Source: Actinacidiphila cocklensis (GTDB lineage Bacteria; Actinomycetota; Actinomycetes; Streptomycetales; Streptomycetaceae). Taken from it: a stretch of 64,000 bases of DNA. The position numbers were made by a program, and so were the translations under genes. The notes beneath the pieces are model-generated. The model saw nothing but the letters and a program-made list of their open reading frames with translations, was not told the DNA's origin and ran no database searches. The first letter of the stretch is position 1. Each line of letters starts with the position of its first letter. The DNA is taken from contig NZ_CAJSLV010000081.1 in the NCBI RefSeq assembly GCF_907177275.1, positions 1 through 64,000 of the forward strand, in the 5' to 3' direction. This document shows positions 1-7,609 of the stretch, piece by piece.

Positions 1-291
1 GGCCGGTTCCGGGGTGGAGGGCGGCGGCGCCGGGGCGGGGAACCTCGCGGCCAGGCCTTCGAGGAGCCGGGCGTAGGCGGCGCGCTGCGGCGACCGCGGC
101 TCGGTCCTTCCCGACTCCCAGTTCCCGACGGCCTCTCGGCGCGTGTCGACCGCGTGCGCGATCTGGGCCTGGCTCAGCCCTGCGGCCTCCCGCAACCGCC
201 GGCGCTCGGCGGGCGGCGGCAGCACCTCCGCGGCCGCCACCTCCTCCAGCAACGCGTCGACCGCACTGAACAGCTCGTTCTCCGTGGGCAT
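1..291 (-). CDS. XRE-type HTH protein, 5' part only (runs off the left edge)
   Basis: ATG at 291 opens a reading frame of 97 codons that leaves the window without a stop. After an acidic N-terminus (MPTENELFSAVDALLEEV), residues about 28-62 form a helix-turn-helix of the XRE type: LREAAGLSQAQIAHAVDTRR, then VGNWESGRTEPR. A Pro/Ala-rich linker follows (PAPAPPPSTPEP). DNA binding is supported; the function of the missing C-terminal part is unknown. In Streptomyces an HTH of this style opens several larger proteins, including telomere- or plasmid-associated ones, so a longer multidomain protein is possible. That last point is inference from memory of the family. Confidence 0.6.
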   Translation of the reverse strand, partial: MPTENELFSAVDALLEEVAAAEVLPPPAERRRLREAAGLSQAQIAHAVDTRREAVGNWESGRTEPRSPQRAAYARLLEGLAARFPAPAPPPSTPEPA

Positions 292-401
292 CACCCACCT
301 CCGCGCGCCAACCTAGCAAGGTTCGCGCACCGGATCGCACGCGAATCGCTCGAAGGGCGGGCCGTCACCGCCGGGCAGGTACCAAGCGGTATGGGCGCAC
401 G

Positions 402-439
402 CGGCACCCCCCGCCCCTTGCGGGAGCGGGGGGGTGCCG
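402..439. terminator. Strong GC hairpin (terminator-like)
   Basis: An 11-bp stem pairs CGGCACCCCCC (402-412) with GGGGGGTGCCG (429-439). The hairpin lies 110 bases upstream of the XRE start and directly after the MerR stub on the minus strand. It could insulate the XRE gene from upstream minus-strand transcripts. Confidence 0.55.
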
Positions 440-468
440 GTTGCAGGTGAGGCCCGGTCAGGCCGTTT

Positions 469-546
469 CCGGTGCCGCAGGGGCGTCACCGTCAGGCCGG
501 TGGCCTGGGCGAACTGCCCGATCGGCAGCAGGTCCTCGGTGTCCAC
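469..546 (-). pseudogene. Remnant of a MerR-family regulator (N-terminal stub)
   Basis: From GTG at 546 the first 25 residues (DTEDLLPIGQFAQATG, then LTVTPLRH) match the start of MerR-type regulators, where helix 1 and the recognition helix read roughly 'IGxFAxxTGLTVxALRHYD'. After the LRH motif the similarity stops: the frame continues with low-complexity sequence and meets the hairpin at 402-439. The wing, dimer helix and effector domain are missing. This is a decayed or recombined fragment, probably not functional. The rest of the gap (292-401 and 547-729) shows no recognisable gene on either strand. Confidence 0.5.
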
Positions 547-729
547 GGGGACCAGAGTGCGGTCTCGGGCAAGGCGAGAGTCACGGGGGATCGCCCGCCC
601 GTGCGGGGCGGTTGCACGGCCGGGCCGCGGTGCGGCCGGAGCGCACCGCGGCGGAGGCCGGCATCATCGGACGGGCGAACCGTTACGGGGCGTACTGCCT
701 GCGGCGGTGGCGTACTCCTGCCGTCGGGG

Positions 730-1158
730 TCAGCGGACGCGGGACTCCGACTCCTCGTCGTTGTCCTCGCCCGGGATGTAGACGTCGCGGACGCTGACGT
801 TGATCTCCACGACTTCCAGGCCCGTCATGCGCTCCACCGCGTTGGCGACGTGGGAGCGGATCTGGGCGGCGGCGTCGGCGATCTCGGTGCCGTAGAGGAC
901 GACGACGTCCAGGTCCACCGCTGCCTGCTTCTCGCCGACCTCGACCTTCACTCCGCGGGTGAAGTCCGTTGAGCGCGACACCGTGTCGCGTACGGCCCCC
1001 ATCGCGCGGGTGGCGCCGCCGCCCATGGTGTGGACGCCGTCGACCTCACGGGCGGCGATGCCGGCGATGACCGCCACCACGGAGTCGGCGATGGTGGTCC
1101 TGCCGCCGATGTCGCTGCGACGGCTGGAGACGGACCTGGACGCGTTCTCGTTCGCCAT
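730..1158 (-). CDS. Asp23/Gls24 family envelope stress response protein
   Basis: A 142-residue protein with the Asp23/Gls24 fold: TTIADSVVAVIAGIAAREVD at about residues 21-40, then the VEVGEKQAAVDLDVVVLYG strand region and a final VSVRDVYIPGE. Members of this family are small cytosolic or membrane-associated proteins linked to cell-wall stress and alkaline shock. The exact biochemical role is not settled. I chose ATG 1158 because AGGGG stands just upstream and the family consensus begins soon after; longer frames upstream lack homology. The flotillin-type gene lies upstream in the same direction, but 267 bases away, so co-transcription is uncertain. Confidence 0.82.
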   Translation of the reverse strand: MANENASRSVSSRRSDIGGRTTIADSVVAVIAGIAAREVDGVHTMGGGATRAMGAVRDTVSRSTDFTRGVKVEVGEKQAAVDLDVVVLYGTEIADAAAQIRSHVANAVERMTGLEVVEINVSVRDVYIPGEDNDEESESRVR

Positions 1159-1425
1159 GGGAATACCCCTTAGCTGGGAAGGGTGGATCGTCGTACCGGC
1201 CGGGCCGTTTCGCCTCGTGCGGCGGTACCTCGCGGGCCTCGCGCGGTGGTGCCCGGCAGGCGGGCGCCTGGCGCGCGAACGGGCTGCTCGGCCCTCTCGT
1301 TCCACTGTGCGGCCGGTGCTGCGAGGGCGCCACTTCACGCGGGTGGGCGCAACGCCCCGGAACGTGCGGACGCCGCCGGGCGCGGGGCCTCGGCGGCGTC
1401 GTCGCGGTGGTGCGGGAGCCCGGGG

Positions 1426-2580
1426 TCAGTCGATGTCGACCTTGCCGTCGCCGTTGCCGCGGCGGCGGACCTCGACGGCACCGGAGGACGCCGCGGCGCC
1501 GTCCTCGCCCAGGTTCTTGCGGACCGAGTCGAGGATGGTCAGCCCCTGGCTGACCAGGCCCGCGGCGATCTCGCTGAGGCCGTCGGCGCCGTTGAGAACG
1601 TTGACGTTCGCGCCGGACAGGCCGGCGGCGGCCTCCTTGACGATCTGCGGCAGCTGGTCGATGAGCATCCGGTCCAGGGCGACCCGGTCGTGGGACGCGG
1701 CCGCGGCGGCCTGGATACGCATCCGCTCGGCGTCGGCGACGGCGAGCACCCGGATGCGCTCGGCCTCGGCCTCCGCGGGCTTGACGATCTCGGCGACCAG
1801 TTGCTGCTGGCGCAGCTCCGCGGCCCGCAGCGCCAGTTCGGTCTGGGCGGCGAGCACCTCCTGCTGGGCGTGGGCCTGGGCGAGCGGGCCTGCCTGGGCG
1901 GCCTGCGCCTGGGCGCGGTCCACCTGGGCGGAGTACTCGGCCTGGACGACGGCGGTCTGCCGGGCGTACTCGGCCTGGTTGCGGGCGGCGGCCTGCTGTG
2001 CTTCGACGGAGGCCTGGGTGGCCTGGGCCTGGGCGATCTGCGCCTGCCGCTGGATGGCGGCCTTGTGCGGGGCGGACATCGCCTCGATGTAGCCGGTGTC
2101 GCCGTCGTCGATGGACTGGATCTGCAGCGAGTCGACGCTCAGGCCGATCTTCGCCATCTCCGTCTTGGAGGTCTCCAGTACCTCGGTGGCGAGCTTCTGC
2201 CGCTCGGTGACGATCTCCTCGACGGTCATCGAGCCGATGATGGACCGCAGGTGGCCGGCGAAGATTCGGCCGGTGAGGATCGACATCTGGTCCTGGTCGG
2301 ACAGGAAGCGCTGGCCGGCGTTGACGATGCTCTCGTGGTCGTTGCCGACCTTGAAGGCGATGACGGCCTTGACGGTCAGCGCGATGCCCTGCCGGGTCAC
2401 GCAGGTCTCGGCGACCTCGGACTCGCACATCGCCAGGGTCAGGAACCGGGTCTTGCGGAAGACCGGCAGGACGAACTTGCCGTGCCCGGTGACCACACGG
2501 AAGGGCGCACCGCCCAGTCCCCTGCGACCGCCCGAGATCAGCATCGCCTCGTCGGGTGCGGGTACGCGATAACCGAACAT
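1426..2580 (-). CDS. SPFH/flotillin-like membrane scaffold protein
   Basis: The 384-residue protein has an SPFH (band 7) domain at about residues 10-170 (KFVLPVFRKTRFLTLAMCES, SILTGRIFAGHLRSIIGSMT, VEEIVTERQKLATEVLE). A long Ala/Gln/Glu-rich coiled coil follows (about 175-300), and then the flotillin tail region with DRMLIDQLPQIVKEAAAGLS. Flotillins organise membrane microdomains and oligomerise through the coiled coil. No clear N-terminal membrane segment is visible, so membrane contact is likely peripheral or through the SPFH domain. A GAAGGAG site precedes ATG 2580. The small NfeD-like gene immediately upstream, 27 bases away, is the classical partner. Confidence 0.85.
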   Translation of the reverse strand: MFGYRVPAPDEAMLISGGRRGLGGAPFRVVTGHGKFVLPVFRKTRFLTLAMCESEVAETCVTRQGIALTVKAVIAFKVGNDHESIVNAGQRFLSDQDQMSILTGRIFAGHLRSIIGSMTVEEIVTERQKLATEVLETSKTEMAKIGLSVDSLQIQSIDDGDTGYIEAMSAPHKAAIQRQAQIAQAQATQASVEAQQAAARNQAEYARQTAVVQAEYSAQVDRAQAQAAQAGPLAQAHAQQEVLAAQTELALRAAELRQQQLVAEIVKPAEAEAERIRVLAVADAERMRIQAAAAASHDRVALDRMLIDQLPQIVKEAAAGLSGANVNVLNGADGLSEIAAGLVSQGLTILDSVRKNLGEDGAAASSGAVEVRRRGNGDGKVDID

Positions 2581-2607
2581 CCTTGACTTCTCCTTCGTCT
2601 GCGCGGC

Positions 2608-2844
2608 TCAGCCGGCCGGGGCGTCCAGCGGGTCGGCCCAGTCGATCACGTCGACCTGACGCGTGCCGCGGGAATCCACCACGAGCACCGTGGCGCCCTT
2701 CGGCAGCGGATCGTCGGACCATGCGAGGAAGGCCTCGGTGCCGCCCCTGACCCGCACCAGGACCTCGCCGGGTCCCTGGGTGCCCCGGGTGCCGACCAGC
2801 AGTTCCCCGGTACAGCCGATCACGGCATCGTCCCGTGCCACCAC
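2608..2844 (-). CDS. NfeD-like OB-fold protein, flotillin partner
   Basis: 78 residues that look like a stand-alone OB-fold: DDAVIGCTGELLVGTRGTQG, then GEVLVRVRGGTEAFLAWSDD and PLPKGATVLVVDSRGTRQVDVIDW. This 'VG..G.....GP.G.V.V.G....A......I..G..V.VV......L.V' pattern is that of NfeD C-terminal domains, which are encoded next to SPFH proteins. No membrane segments are present, unlike full NfeD. GTG 2844 and GTG 2841 are both possible starts. The gene runs into the flotillin gene with a 27-base gap, so the two probably form an operon. The family assignment rests on pattern and context. Confidence 0.65.
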   Translation of the reverse strand: MVARDDAVIGCTGELLVGTRGTQGPGEVLVRVRGGTEAFLAWSDDPLPKGATVLVVDSRGTRQVDVIDWADPLDAPAG

Positions 2845-2997
2845 CGGCCGCCCTCTCGTCGTCGTCCGAATGCCCGGCCGTCACCATCCTCCCACCAGGG
2901 GACGTCCGGCGGATACGTGTCCACCCACCGGGTCGGCGTGCTCAAGGGGGCCTGGCCGTGCCAGGGTGTCGCTGTTACTCGAACAGCGGGAGGCTGG

Positions 2998-4905
2998 ATG
3001 TTCCGGGGCTTTGCCACGCCCTTGACAGGTCGGACCGAAAGGGAACGCTCCGGTACGTCGTCGCCGTGGGCGTACATCCGGACCGAGACCGGCAGTGCGG
3101 CGGTGCTGCTGGCCGCGACGCTGGCGGCGCTGGTGTGGGTGAACATCGCGCCGGGCAGCTACGCGTCGGTGTGGGAGACGCATCTGTCCGTGCGGCTGGG
3201 GTCGCACGCCATCGACATGGACCTGCGCGAGTGGGTGAACAGCGGCCTGATGACGCTGTTCTTCCTGGTCGTGGGGCTGGAGGCGCGGCGCGAGTTCGAC
3301 ATGGGGGAACTGCGGGACCGGCGGCGCATCCCGCTGCCGCTGCTGGCGGGGATCTGCGGGATGGTCGTGCCGGTGGCGATCTACCTGGCGGTGAACGCAG
3401 GCTCGTCCTCGGCGCACGGCTGGGGTGCGGCGATGTCGACCGACACGGCGTTCGCGCTGGGCATGCTGGCGCTTCTCGGGTCGCGCTTCCCGCGGCGGCT
3501 GCACACGTTCATCCTCACGGTGGCGGTGGTCGACGACTTCGTGGCGCTCGCGGTGATCGCGGTCGCGTACAGCGAGCACCTGTCGTGGACGCCGCTGCTG
3601 ATCGGTCTGGGGGTGCTGCTGGCGACCGCGCTGGTCCGCAGGACGGGGACGCGGCGGGGGCCGGTGTACGCGGTGCTGGCGATCGTGGCGTGGGGCGCCT
3701 TCCTGCAGTCCGGGGTCGACCCGGTGGTGGTGGGTCTGATCATCGGCATGCTGTCGTACGCCTACCCGGCGTCGCGGGACGCGCTGGAGCGGGCCAGCGG
3801 TCTGTTCCGGTCCTTCCGTGAGCAGCCGACGCCGGATCTGGAGCGGGAGGCGCGGCAGGGCATCGCGTCGGCGCTGTCGCCCAACGACCGGTTGCAGCGG
3901 CTGTACCACCCGTGGACCAGTTATGTGATCGTGCCGCTGTTCGCGCTGGCCAACGCCGGTATCGAGATCAACGGGTCGCTGCTGTCGAGTGCCTTCACCT
4001 CGCCGATCACGCTGGGCATCCTGCTCGGCTACGGTCTGGGCAAGCCGATCGCCGTCGTGGGGGCGTCGCTGCTGGCGACGCGGCTGAGCGGCGGCCGGAT
4101 GCGACCGCCGGTGGGCTGGGGGGCGGTGGTCGGCGGCGGGACCATCGCCGGTATCGGCTTCACCGTGTCGCTGCTGATCGCGACGCTGGCCTTCGACGGG
4201 CGGGAGCTGGACCAGGCGAAGATCGGCGTGCTCAGCGCGGTGGTCTTCGCGATGCTCGCGACCTCGCTGGTGGCGCTGGTGATGTCGCGGCTGCCGAGGG
4301 AGCGCAGGGCGCTGGCGCTGCTGGGCACCGCGGAGTCGGTCGTGGACCTCGCGGAGCCGGTGGACCCCGACCGCGACCATGTCCGCGGGCCGATGGACGC
4401 GCCGGTGACGGTGGTGGAGTACGGCGACTTCGAGTGCCCGTACTGCGGGCAGGCCGAGCCCGTGGTGCGCGCGCTGCTGGCCGACTTCGGGGACGTGCGG
4501 TACGTCTGGCGGCATCTGCCGCTGACCGATGTGCACCCGAACGCGCAGCTCGCGGCGGAGGCGGCGGAGGTGGCAGGGCTGCAGGGCGCGTTCTGGAACA
4601 TGCGCGACCTGCTGTTCGAGAACCAGGACCGGCTGGGGGTGAAGGACCTGCTGGCGCACGCCGAGGAGCTGTCCTTGGACCTGCACGCCTTCCGTGAGGC
4701 GCTACGGGGCCGCAAGGGCGCGGCGCGGGTGGAGCGGGATGTGGAGTCGGCGGACCTGAGCGGGGTGTCGGGCACCCCGACGTTCTTCATCAACGGGCGC
4801 AGGCACCAGGGGGCGTACGACATCCAGACGCTGTCGGCTGCGGTCGTCGCCGCCCGTGACCGTGCGGTGCTGATCGACGGTGCGAATCCTGGCAAGGCAC
4901 GCTGA
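2998..4905 (+). CDS. nhaA: Na+/H+ antiporter NhaA fused to a DsbA-like thioredoxin domain
   Basis: A 635-residue fusion. Residues about 20-440 are an NhaA antiporter of about 12 membrane segments. It has the conserved STDTAF motif (Asp149) and the VVDDF pair (Asp179, Asp180) that bind and exchange Na+ and H+. Residues about 465-620 form a DsbA-type thioredoxin fold with the CPYC active site (Cys480/Cys483) and the cis-Pro loop GVSGTPTFFING. This architecture recurs in actinobacteria. The redox domain would lie on one membrane face, but which face is not decided here. ATG 2998 was chosen over an in-frame ATG at 2917 because GGGAGG precedes it and homology starts there. It is divergent from the NfeD-like gene, with about 150 bases between starts. 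Confidence 0.9.
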   Translation: MFRGFATPLTGRTERERSGTSSPWAYIRTETGSAAVLLAATLAALVWVNIAPGSYASVWETHLSVRLGSHAIDMDLREWVNSGLMTLFFLVVGLEARREFDMGELRDRRRIPLPLLAGICGMVVPVAIYLAVNAGSSSAHGWGAAMSTDTAFALGMLALLGSRFPRRLHTFILTVAVVDDFVALAVIAVAYSEHLSWTPLLIGLGVLLATALVRRTGTRRGPVYAVLAIVAWGAFLQSGVDPVVVGLIIGMLSYAYPASRDALERASGLFRSFREQPTPDLEREARQGIASALSPNDRLQRLYHPWTSYVIVPLFALANAGIEINGSLLSSAFTSPITLGILLGYGLGKPIAVVGASLLATRLSGGRMRPPVGWGAVVGGGTIAGIGFTVSLLIATLAFDGRELDQAKIGVLSAVVFAMLATSLVALVMSRLPRERRALALLGTAESVVDLAEPVDPDRDHVRGPMDAPVTVVEYGDFECPYCGQAEPVVRALLADFGDVRYVWRHLPLTDVHPNAQLAAEAAEVAGLQGAFWNMRDLLFENQDRLGVKDLLAHAEELSLDLHAFREALRGRKGAARVERDVESADLSGVSGTPTFFINGRRHQGAYDIQTLSAAVVAARDRAVLIDGANPGKAR

Positions 4906-4923
4906 GGAGGTGACGCGACGGGG

Positions 4924-5154
4924 TCAGCGGCGTACGCAGCGCACGGCGAGCGGGGCGTCGGGTGACTGGTGTCCGCCGCTGGCGACCATGCGGACCTCGC
5001 CGTCCGCGCTGATCTCGGCGCGGACGATGCCCGTCTCGTCCTGGTAGATGGGGTAGCCGCCGGCTCCTGACCGGTCGGTGCGGTGGACCAGCACCGCGTC
5101 GTCCTCGACGGCGGCGGCGTGGAAGACCAGCTCGTATGTTTCCGGATAGTCCAT
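4924..5154 (-). CDS. Small conserved hypothetical protein (DUF6296-like)
   Basis: A 76-residue acidic protein starting MDYPETYELVFH, with alternating strand-like segments (DDAVLVHRTDRSGAGGYPIY, TGIVRAEISADGEVRMVASG). It has no signal peptide, membrane segment or metal motif. The sequence resembles a family of about 80-residue Streptomyces proteins that I recall as DUF6296; that label is tentative. It is convergent with nhaA, 18 bases from its stop. Function unknown. Confidence 0.6.
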   Translation of the reverse strand: MDYPETYELVFHAAAVEDDAVLVHRTDRSGAGGYPIYQDETGIVRAEISADGEVRMVASGGHQSPDAPLAVRCVRR

Positions 5155-5220
5155 GCGGATACCTCCCGACGTGGGCTGCCGGTCCCCTTCATCATCCCTC
5201 GGGCGCGGCGGGTGCGCCTC

Positions 5221-5400
5221 TCAGCGGCCGGGGGGTGGGGTCCTGGCCGGTCGGTCGAGCAGGCCGGCCTTGTCCGCGGCGGCCACTGCGGCGGCGCGGT
5301 CGCGTACGCCGAGCTCGGCGTACAGGTGCAGCAGGTGGGTCTTGACGGTGGCCTCGCCGATGAACAGGCGGCGGGCGGCTTCCTTGTTCGTGGTGCCGGC
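5221..5400 (-). pseudogene. C-terminal remnant of a LuxR/NarL-type response regulator
   Basis: The last 60 codons of a frame ending at 5221 read LVAAGTTNKEAARRLFIGEA, then TVKTHLLHLYAELGVRDRAA and AVAAADKAGLLDR. This is the recognition half of a LuxR-type HTH as found at the end of two-component response regulators. The receiver domain and the first HTH helix (LTPRE) are absent. The sequence upstream to 5496 stays open but has no homology, and the frame starting there is proline-rich. I read this as a truncated, probably inactive gene. The partner kinase is not in the window. Confidence 0.55.
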
Positions 5401-5574
5401 GGCGACGAGGTGCCGTGGCCTTCCCTGATCTTGGGGCGGCCCTTCGCCGCCGTGGTCAGAGAGTCCCGCGCGGGGTGGCACCGGCGGATCGACCACCGGG
5501 GTGCGGTGCGGCGGCAGGTGGCGGACGGCGGCATGAACCGATCGGTTGACGGGCGCGCGGGTGGGGCGCCTGGC

Positions 5575-6309
5575 TCAACGGGTGCGCAGCCACTGCGCGG
5601 CGGCAGCCGGGGAGGCGACGGCGGGCACGCCGGGAGGCGGGGGCGGGCGGCGGACGATCAGTACGGGCAGGGCGGCCTCGCGGGCGGCGGTGAGCTTGGC
5701 TGCGGTGGCGGGGCCGCCGCTGTCCTTGGTGACCAGGACGTCGATGCCGTGCCGGCGCAGCAGGGCGCGTTCCGCGTCGAGGGTGAACGGGCCGCGGTCG
5801 AGCAGGACCCGGCAGTGCGCGGGCAGCGGCGGGGGCGGCGGGGCGATCGAGCGGGCCAGGCAGCTCAGCGGAAGCCCGGCGAAGGCCGCCAGGTCCTGGC
5901 GGCCGACGGTGAGGAACGGGCGGTGCCCGAGCGCCGGGAGCAGGGCCGCGGCCGCGGCGAGGGTGTCCGCCCAGTGCCAGCGGTCCCCCTCCCCCGGGCT
6001 CCAGCCGGGCCTGCGCAGCGCGAGCAGCGGCACGCCCGCCGCGTCGGCCGCGAGCGCCGCGTGCCGGCTGATCGCCTCGGCGAAGGGGTGGGTGGCGTCG
6101 ACGACGGCGTCGGCGCGCTGCTCGCGCAGCCACCCGGCCAGGCCCTCGGGGCCGCCGAACCCGCCGATCCTGACCTGCCCGGCGGGCAGCCGCGGCTCGG
6201 GCGTCCGCCCGGCAAGCGACGTGGTCACCTCGACCCCGGGCTCCGCGGCGACCAGTTCCGCCAGAACGCGGGCCTCGGCGGTCCCACCGAGAATGACGAC
6301 CCGCCGCAT
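5575..6309 (-). CDS. cobK: Precorrin-6A reductase (CobK)
   Basis: 244 residues with the CobK/CbiJ pattern: an N-terminal nucleotide-binding start RRVVILGGTAEARVLAELVA, the central VVDATHPFAEAISRHAALAA motif, and VLVTKDSGGPATAAKLTAAR near the C-terminus. The enzyme reduces precorrin-6A (or cobalt-precorrin-6A) to the dihydro form with NADPH during corrin ring synthesis. With CobF upstream (which needs the aerobic pathway) it is best called cobK. ATG 6309 is favoured; in-frame GTG codons at 6312 and 6315 are alternatives. It is separated from cobF by a 420-base non-coding stretch, so it may have its own promoter. Confidence 0.88.
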   Translation of the reverse strand: MRRVVILGGTAEARVLAELVAAEPGVEVTTSLAGRTPEPRLPAGQVRIGGFGGPEGLAGWLREQRADAVVDATHPFAEAISRHAALAADAAGVPLLALRRPGWSPGEGDRWHWADTLAAAAALLPALGHRPFLTVGRQDLAAFAGLPLSCLARSIAPPPPPLPAHCRVLLDRGPFTLDAERALLRRHGIDVLVTKDSGGPATAAKLTAAREAALPVLIVRRPPPPPGVPAVASPAAAAQWLRTR

Positions 6310-6731
6310 CACCACGCCCCGCCGCGCCCGGCGACCACCGCTGCCGCGCCGTGGATCAGCGCGCGGCGCCGCGCGGCCGCGCCGGGCACGCCACAGCCCG
6401 CCGCAGCAGGTCGATCCCCGTATACCGAGCCCGCGAGAGGCCGCCTCAGCGGGCGGCACCCGGCCACTGCGGGCACACCACCATCTGCCGTACGGACGCC
6501 CGCTGCACCGCGGCACTCACCACCTACCGCGCCCGTCACGTCAGGAAGCCTCCACGCAGGGCGGGACCCTGTCGCGCGAGGCCCGCCACAACCGCCGTAC
6601 TGACGCCCACCGCACCGCCGCACTCACCGCGGACGGCGCCCGGGCCGCCGAGAGGCCGCCGTGCGGGGCGCGCGCCCGAGCCCCCGCCGCAGCGCGGCAC
6701 TCGCCGAGTGCCGAACCCGGGCCGGGAGGGC
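6310..6731. other. Non-coding stretch between cobF and cobK with an imperfect direct repeat
   Basis: No convincing gene is present on either strand; all open frames here are low-complexity. A 34-base element at 6488-6521 recurs at 6595-6628 with 30 of 34 positions identical. It starts CCGTAC, ends CACTCACC, and is spaced 107 bases start to start. A shorter word CGAGAGGCCGCC occurs at 6434-6445 and 6649-6660. I see no complete B12 riboswitch: an isolated GGCCACTG on the plus strand lacks the other conserved boxes and both flanking genes are on the minus strand. Confidence 0.5.
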
Positions 6732-7559
6732 TCATCGCGGGCCGCCGCCCTGCGAAAGGGTCTCGCCGGGGCCGGGCGAGGAGGCCGGCTGAACCGTCCT
6801 GCGGAGCAGGTACGTGTCCATGATCCAGCCCTTGCGGGTGCGGGCGGCGGCGCGGGTGGTGCGGATGCGGTCGGCCATCTCCTCGGTGAGGGGGCCGGCG
6901 AGGAGGATCTCATCGGGGGTGCCGAGGTAGGCGCCCCAGTAGATGTGCAGGCCCTGGCCTGCGAGGGCACCGAAGGCCTGGCGGGCGTCGAGCATCACCA
7001 CCACGTCGTCCACGCCGTCGGGCAGCCCGCCGCCGTCGGCGAGCCGCCGGCCGGTGGTGATCTGGACCGGGCGGCCGACCTGGTTGAGCCCGGTGCGGTG
7101 CCGGGCGGCGAGCGTCGCGACGCTGCTGATGCCGGGCACCACCGTCCAGTCGAAGTCGGTGCCGCCGCGGGCGTGGACGTCCTCCAGGATCGCCAGCGTG
7201 CTGTCGTAGAGGGCGGGGTCGCCCCAGACCAGGAACGCCCCGCAGCCGCCGTCGGCCAACTCCTCGGCGATCAGCCGCTGGTAGATGTCGCCGCGGCGGC
7301 GCCGCCAGTCGTCGACGGCCGGTGCGTACGACCCGGTGGCGGCCGTACGGTCGCGGTCCGGGTCGGTGGCGACGACCACCCGGTGCGGTTGGGGCGCGTG
7401 CCGTTGCAGGATCTCCTCGCGCAGCCGCACCAGGCCTGCCTTGTCCTCGCCCTTGTCGAGCAGGAAGAAGACGTCGACGCGCCCCAGGGCGCGTACCGCC
7501 TGCAGGGTGAGCTGCTCGGGGTCACCCGCGCCGATGCCGATGACGTAGATCTGCTTCAC
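6732..7559 (-). CDS. cobF: Precorrin-6A synthase, deacetylating (CobF)
   Basis: 275 residues of the tetrapyrrole methylase fold. The start is IYVIGIGAGDPEQLTLQAVR, the central loop is AFLVWGDPALYDSTLAILED, and the SAM-binding segment is VVPGISSVATLAARH, with GWIMDTYLLRR near the end. CobF methylates C1 of precorrin-5 and releases acetate, a step restricted to the oxygen-dependent cobalamin route, so this gene marks the aerobic pathway. GTG 7559 begins the conserved KQIYVIG segment. It lies 50 bases downstream of the FhuF-like gene on the same strand and so probably belongs to the riboswitch-controlled unit. Confidence 0.9.
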   Translation of the reverse strand: MKQIYVIGIGAGDPEQLTLQAVRALGRVDVFFLLDKGEDKAGLVRLREEILQRHAPQPHRVVVATDPDRDRTAATGSYAPAVDDWRRRRGDIYQRLIAEELADGGCGAFLVWGDPALYDSTLAILEDVHARGGTDFDWTVVPGISSVATLAARHRTGLNQVGRPVQITTGRRLADGGGLPDGVDDVVVMLDARQAFGALAGQGLHIYWGAYLGTPDEILLAGPLTEEMADRIRTTRAAARTRKGWIMDTYLLRRTVQPASSPGPGETLSQGGGPR

Positions 7560-7609
7560 GCACCGGAGTGTGGCACAGCGTGCCATCCGGCTCGTGGCGG
7601 CGGTCCCGC

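Noticed and set aside
959-2586. Long plus-strand open frames opposite the Asp23 and flotillin genes
   Set aside because: They are antisense frames caused by high GC; the minus-strand proteins show clear domains and ribosome sites.
2881-4686. A 601-codon open frame antisense to nhaA
   Set aside because: Its composition is dominated by Arg, His, Gln and Pro with no domain; NhaA and DsbA motifs prove the plus strand is coding.
6460-6485. GGCCACTG on the plus strand, which recalls a conserved cobalamin riboswitch word near cob genes
   Set aside because: The other conserved boxes and the closing helix are missing, and both neighbouring genes lie on the opposite strand. The real riboswitch is at 9510-9607.
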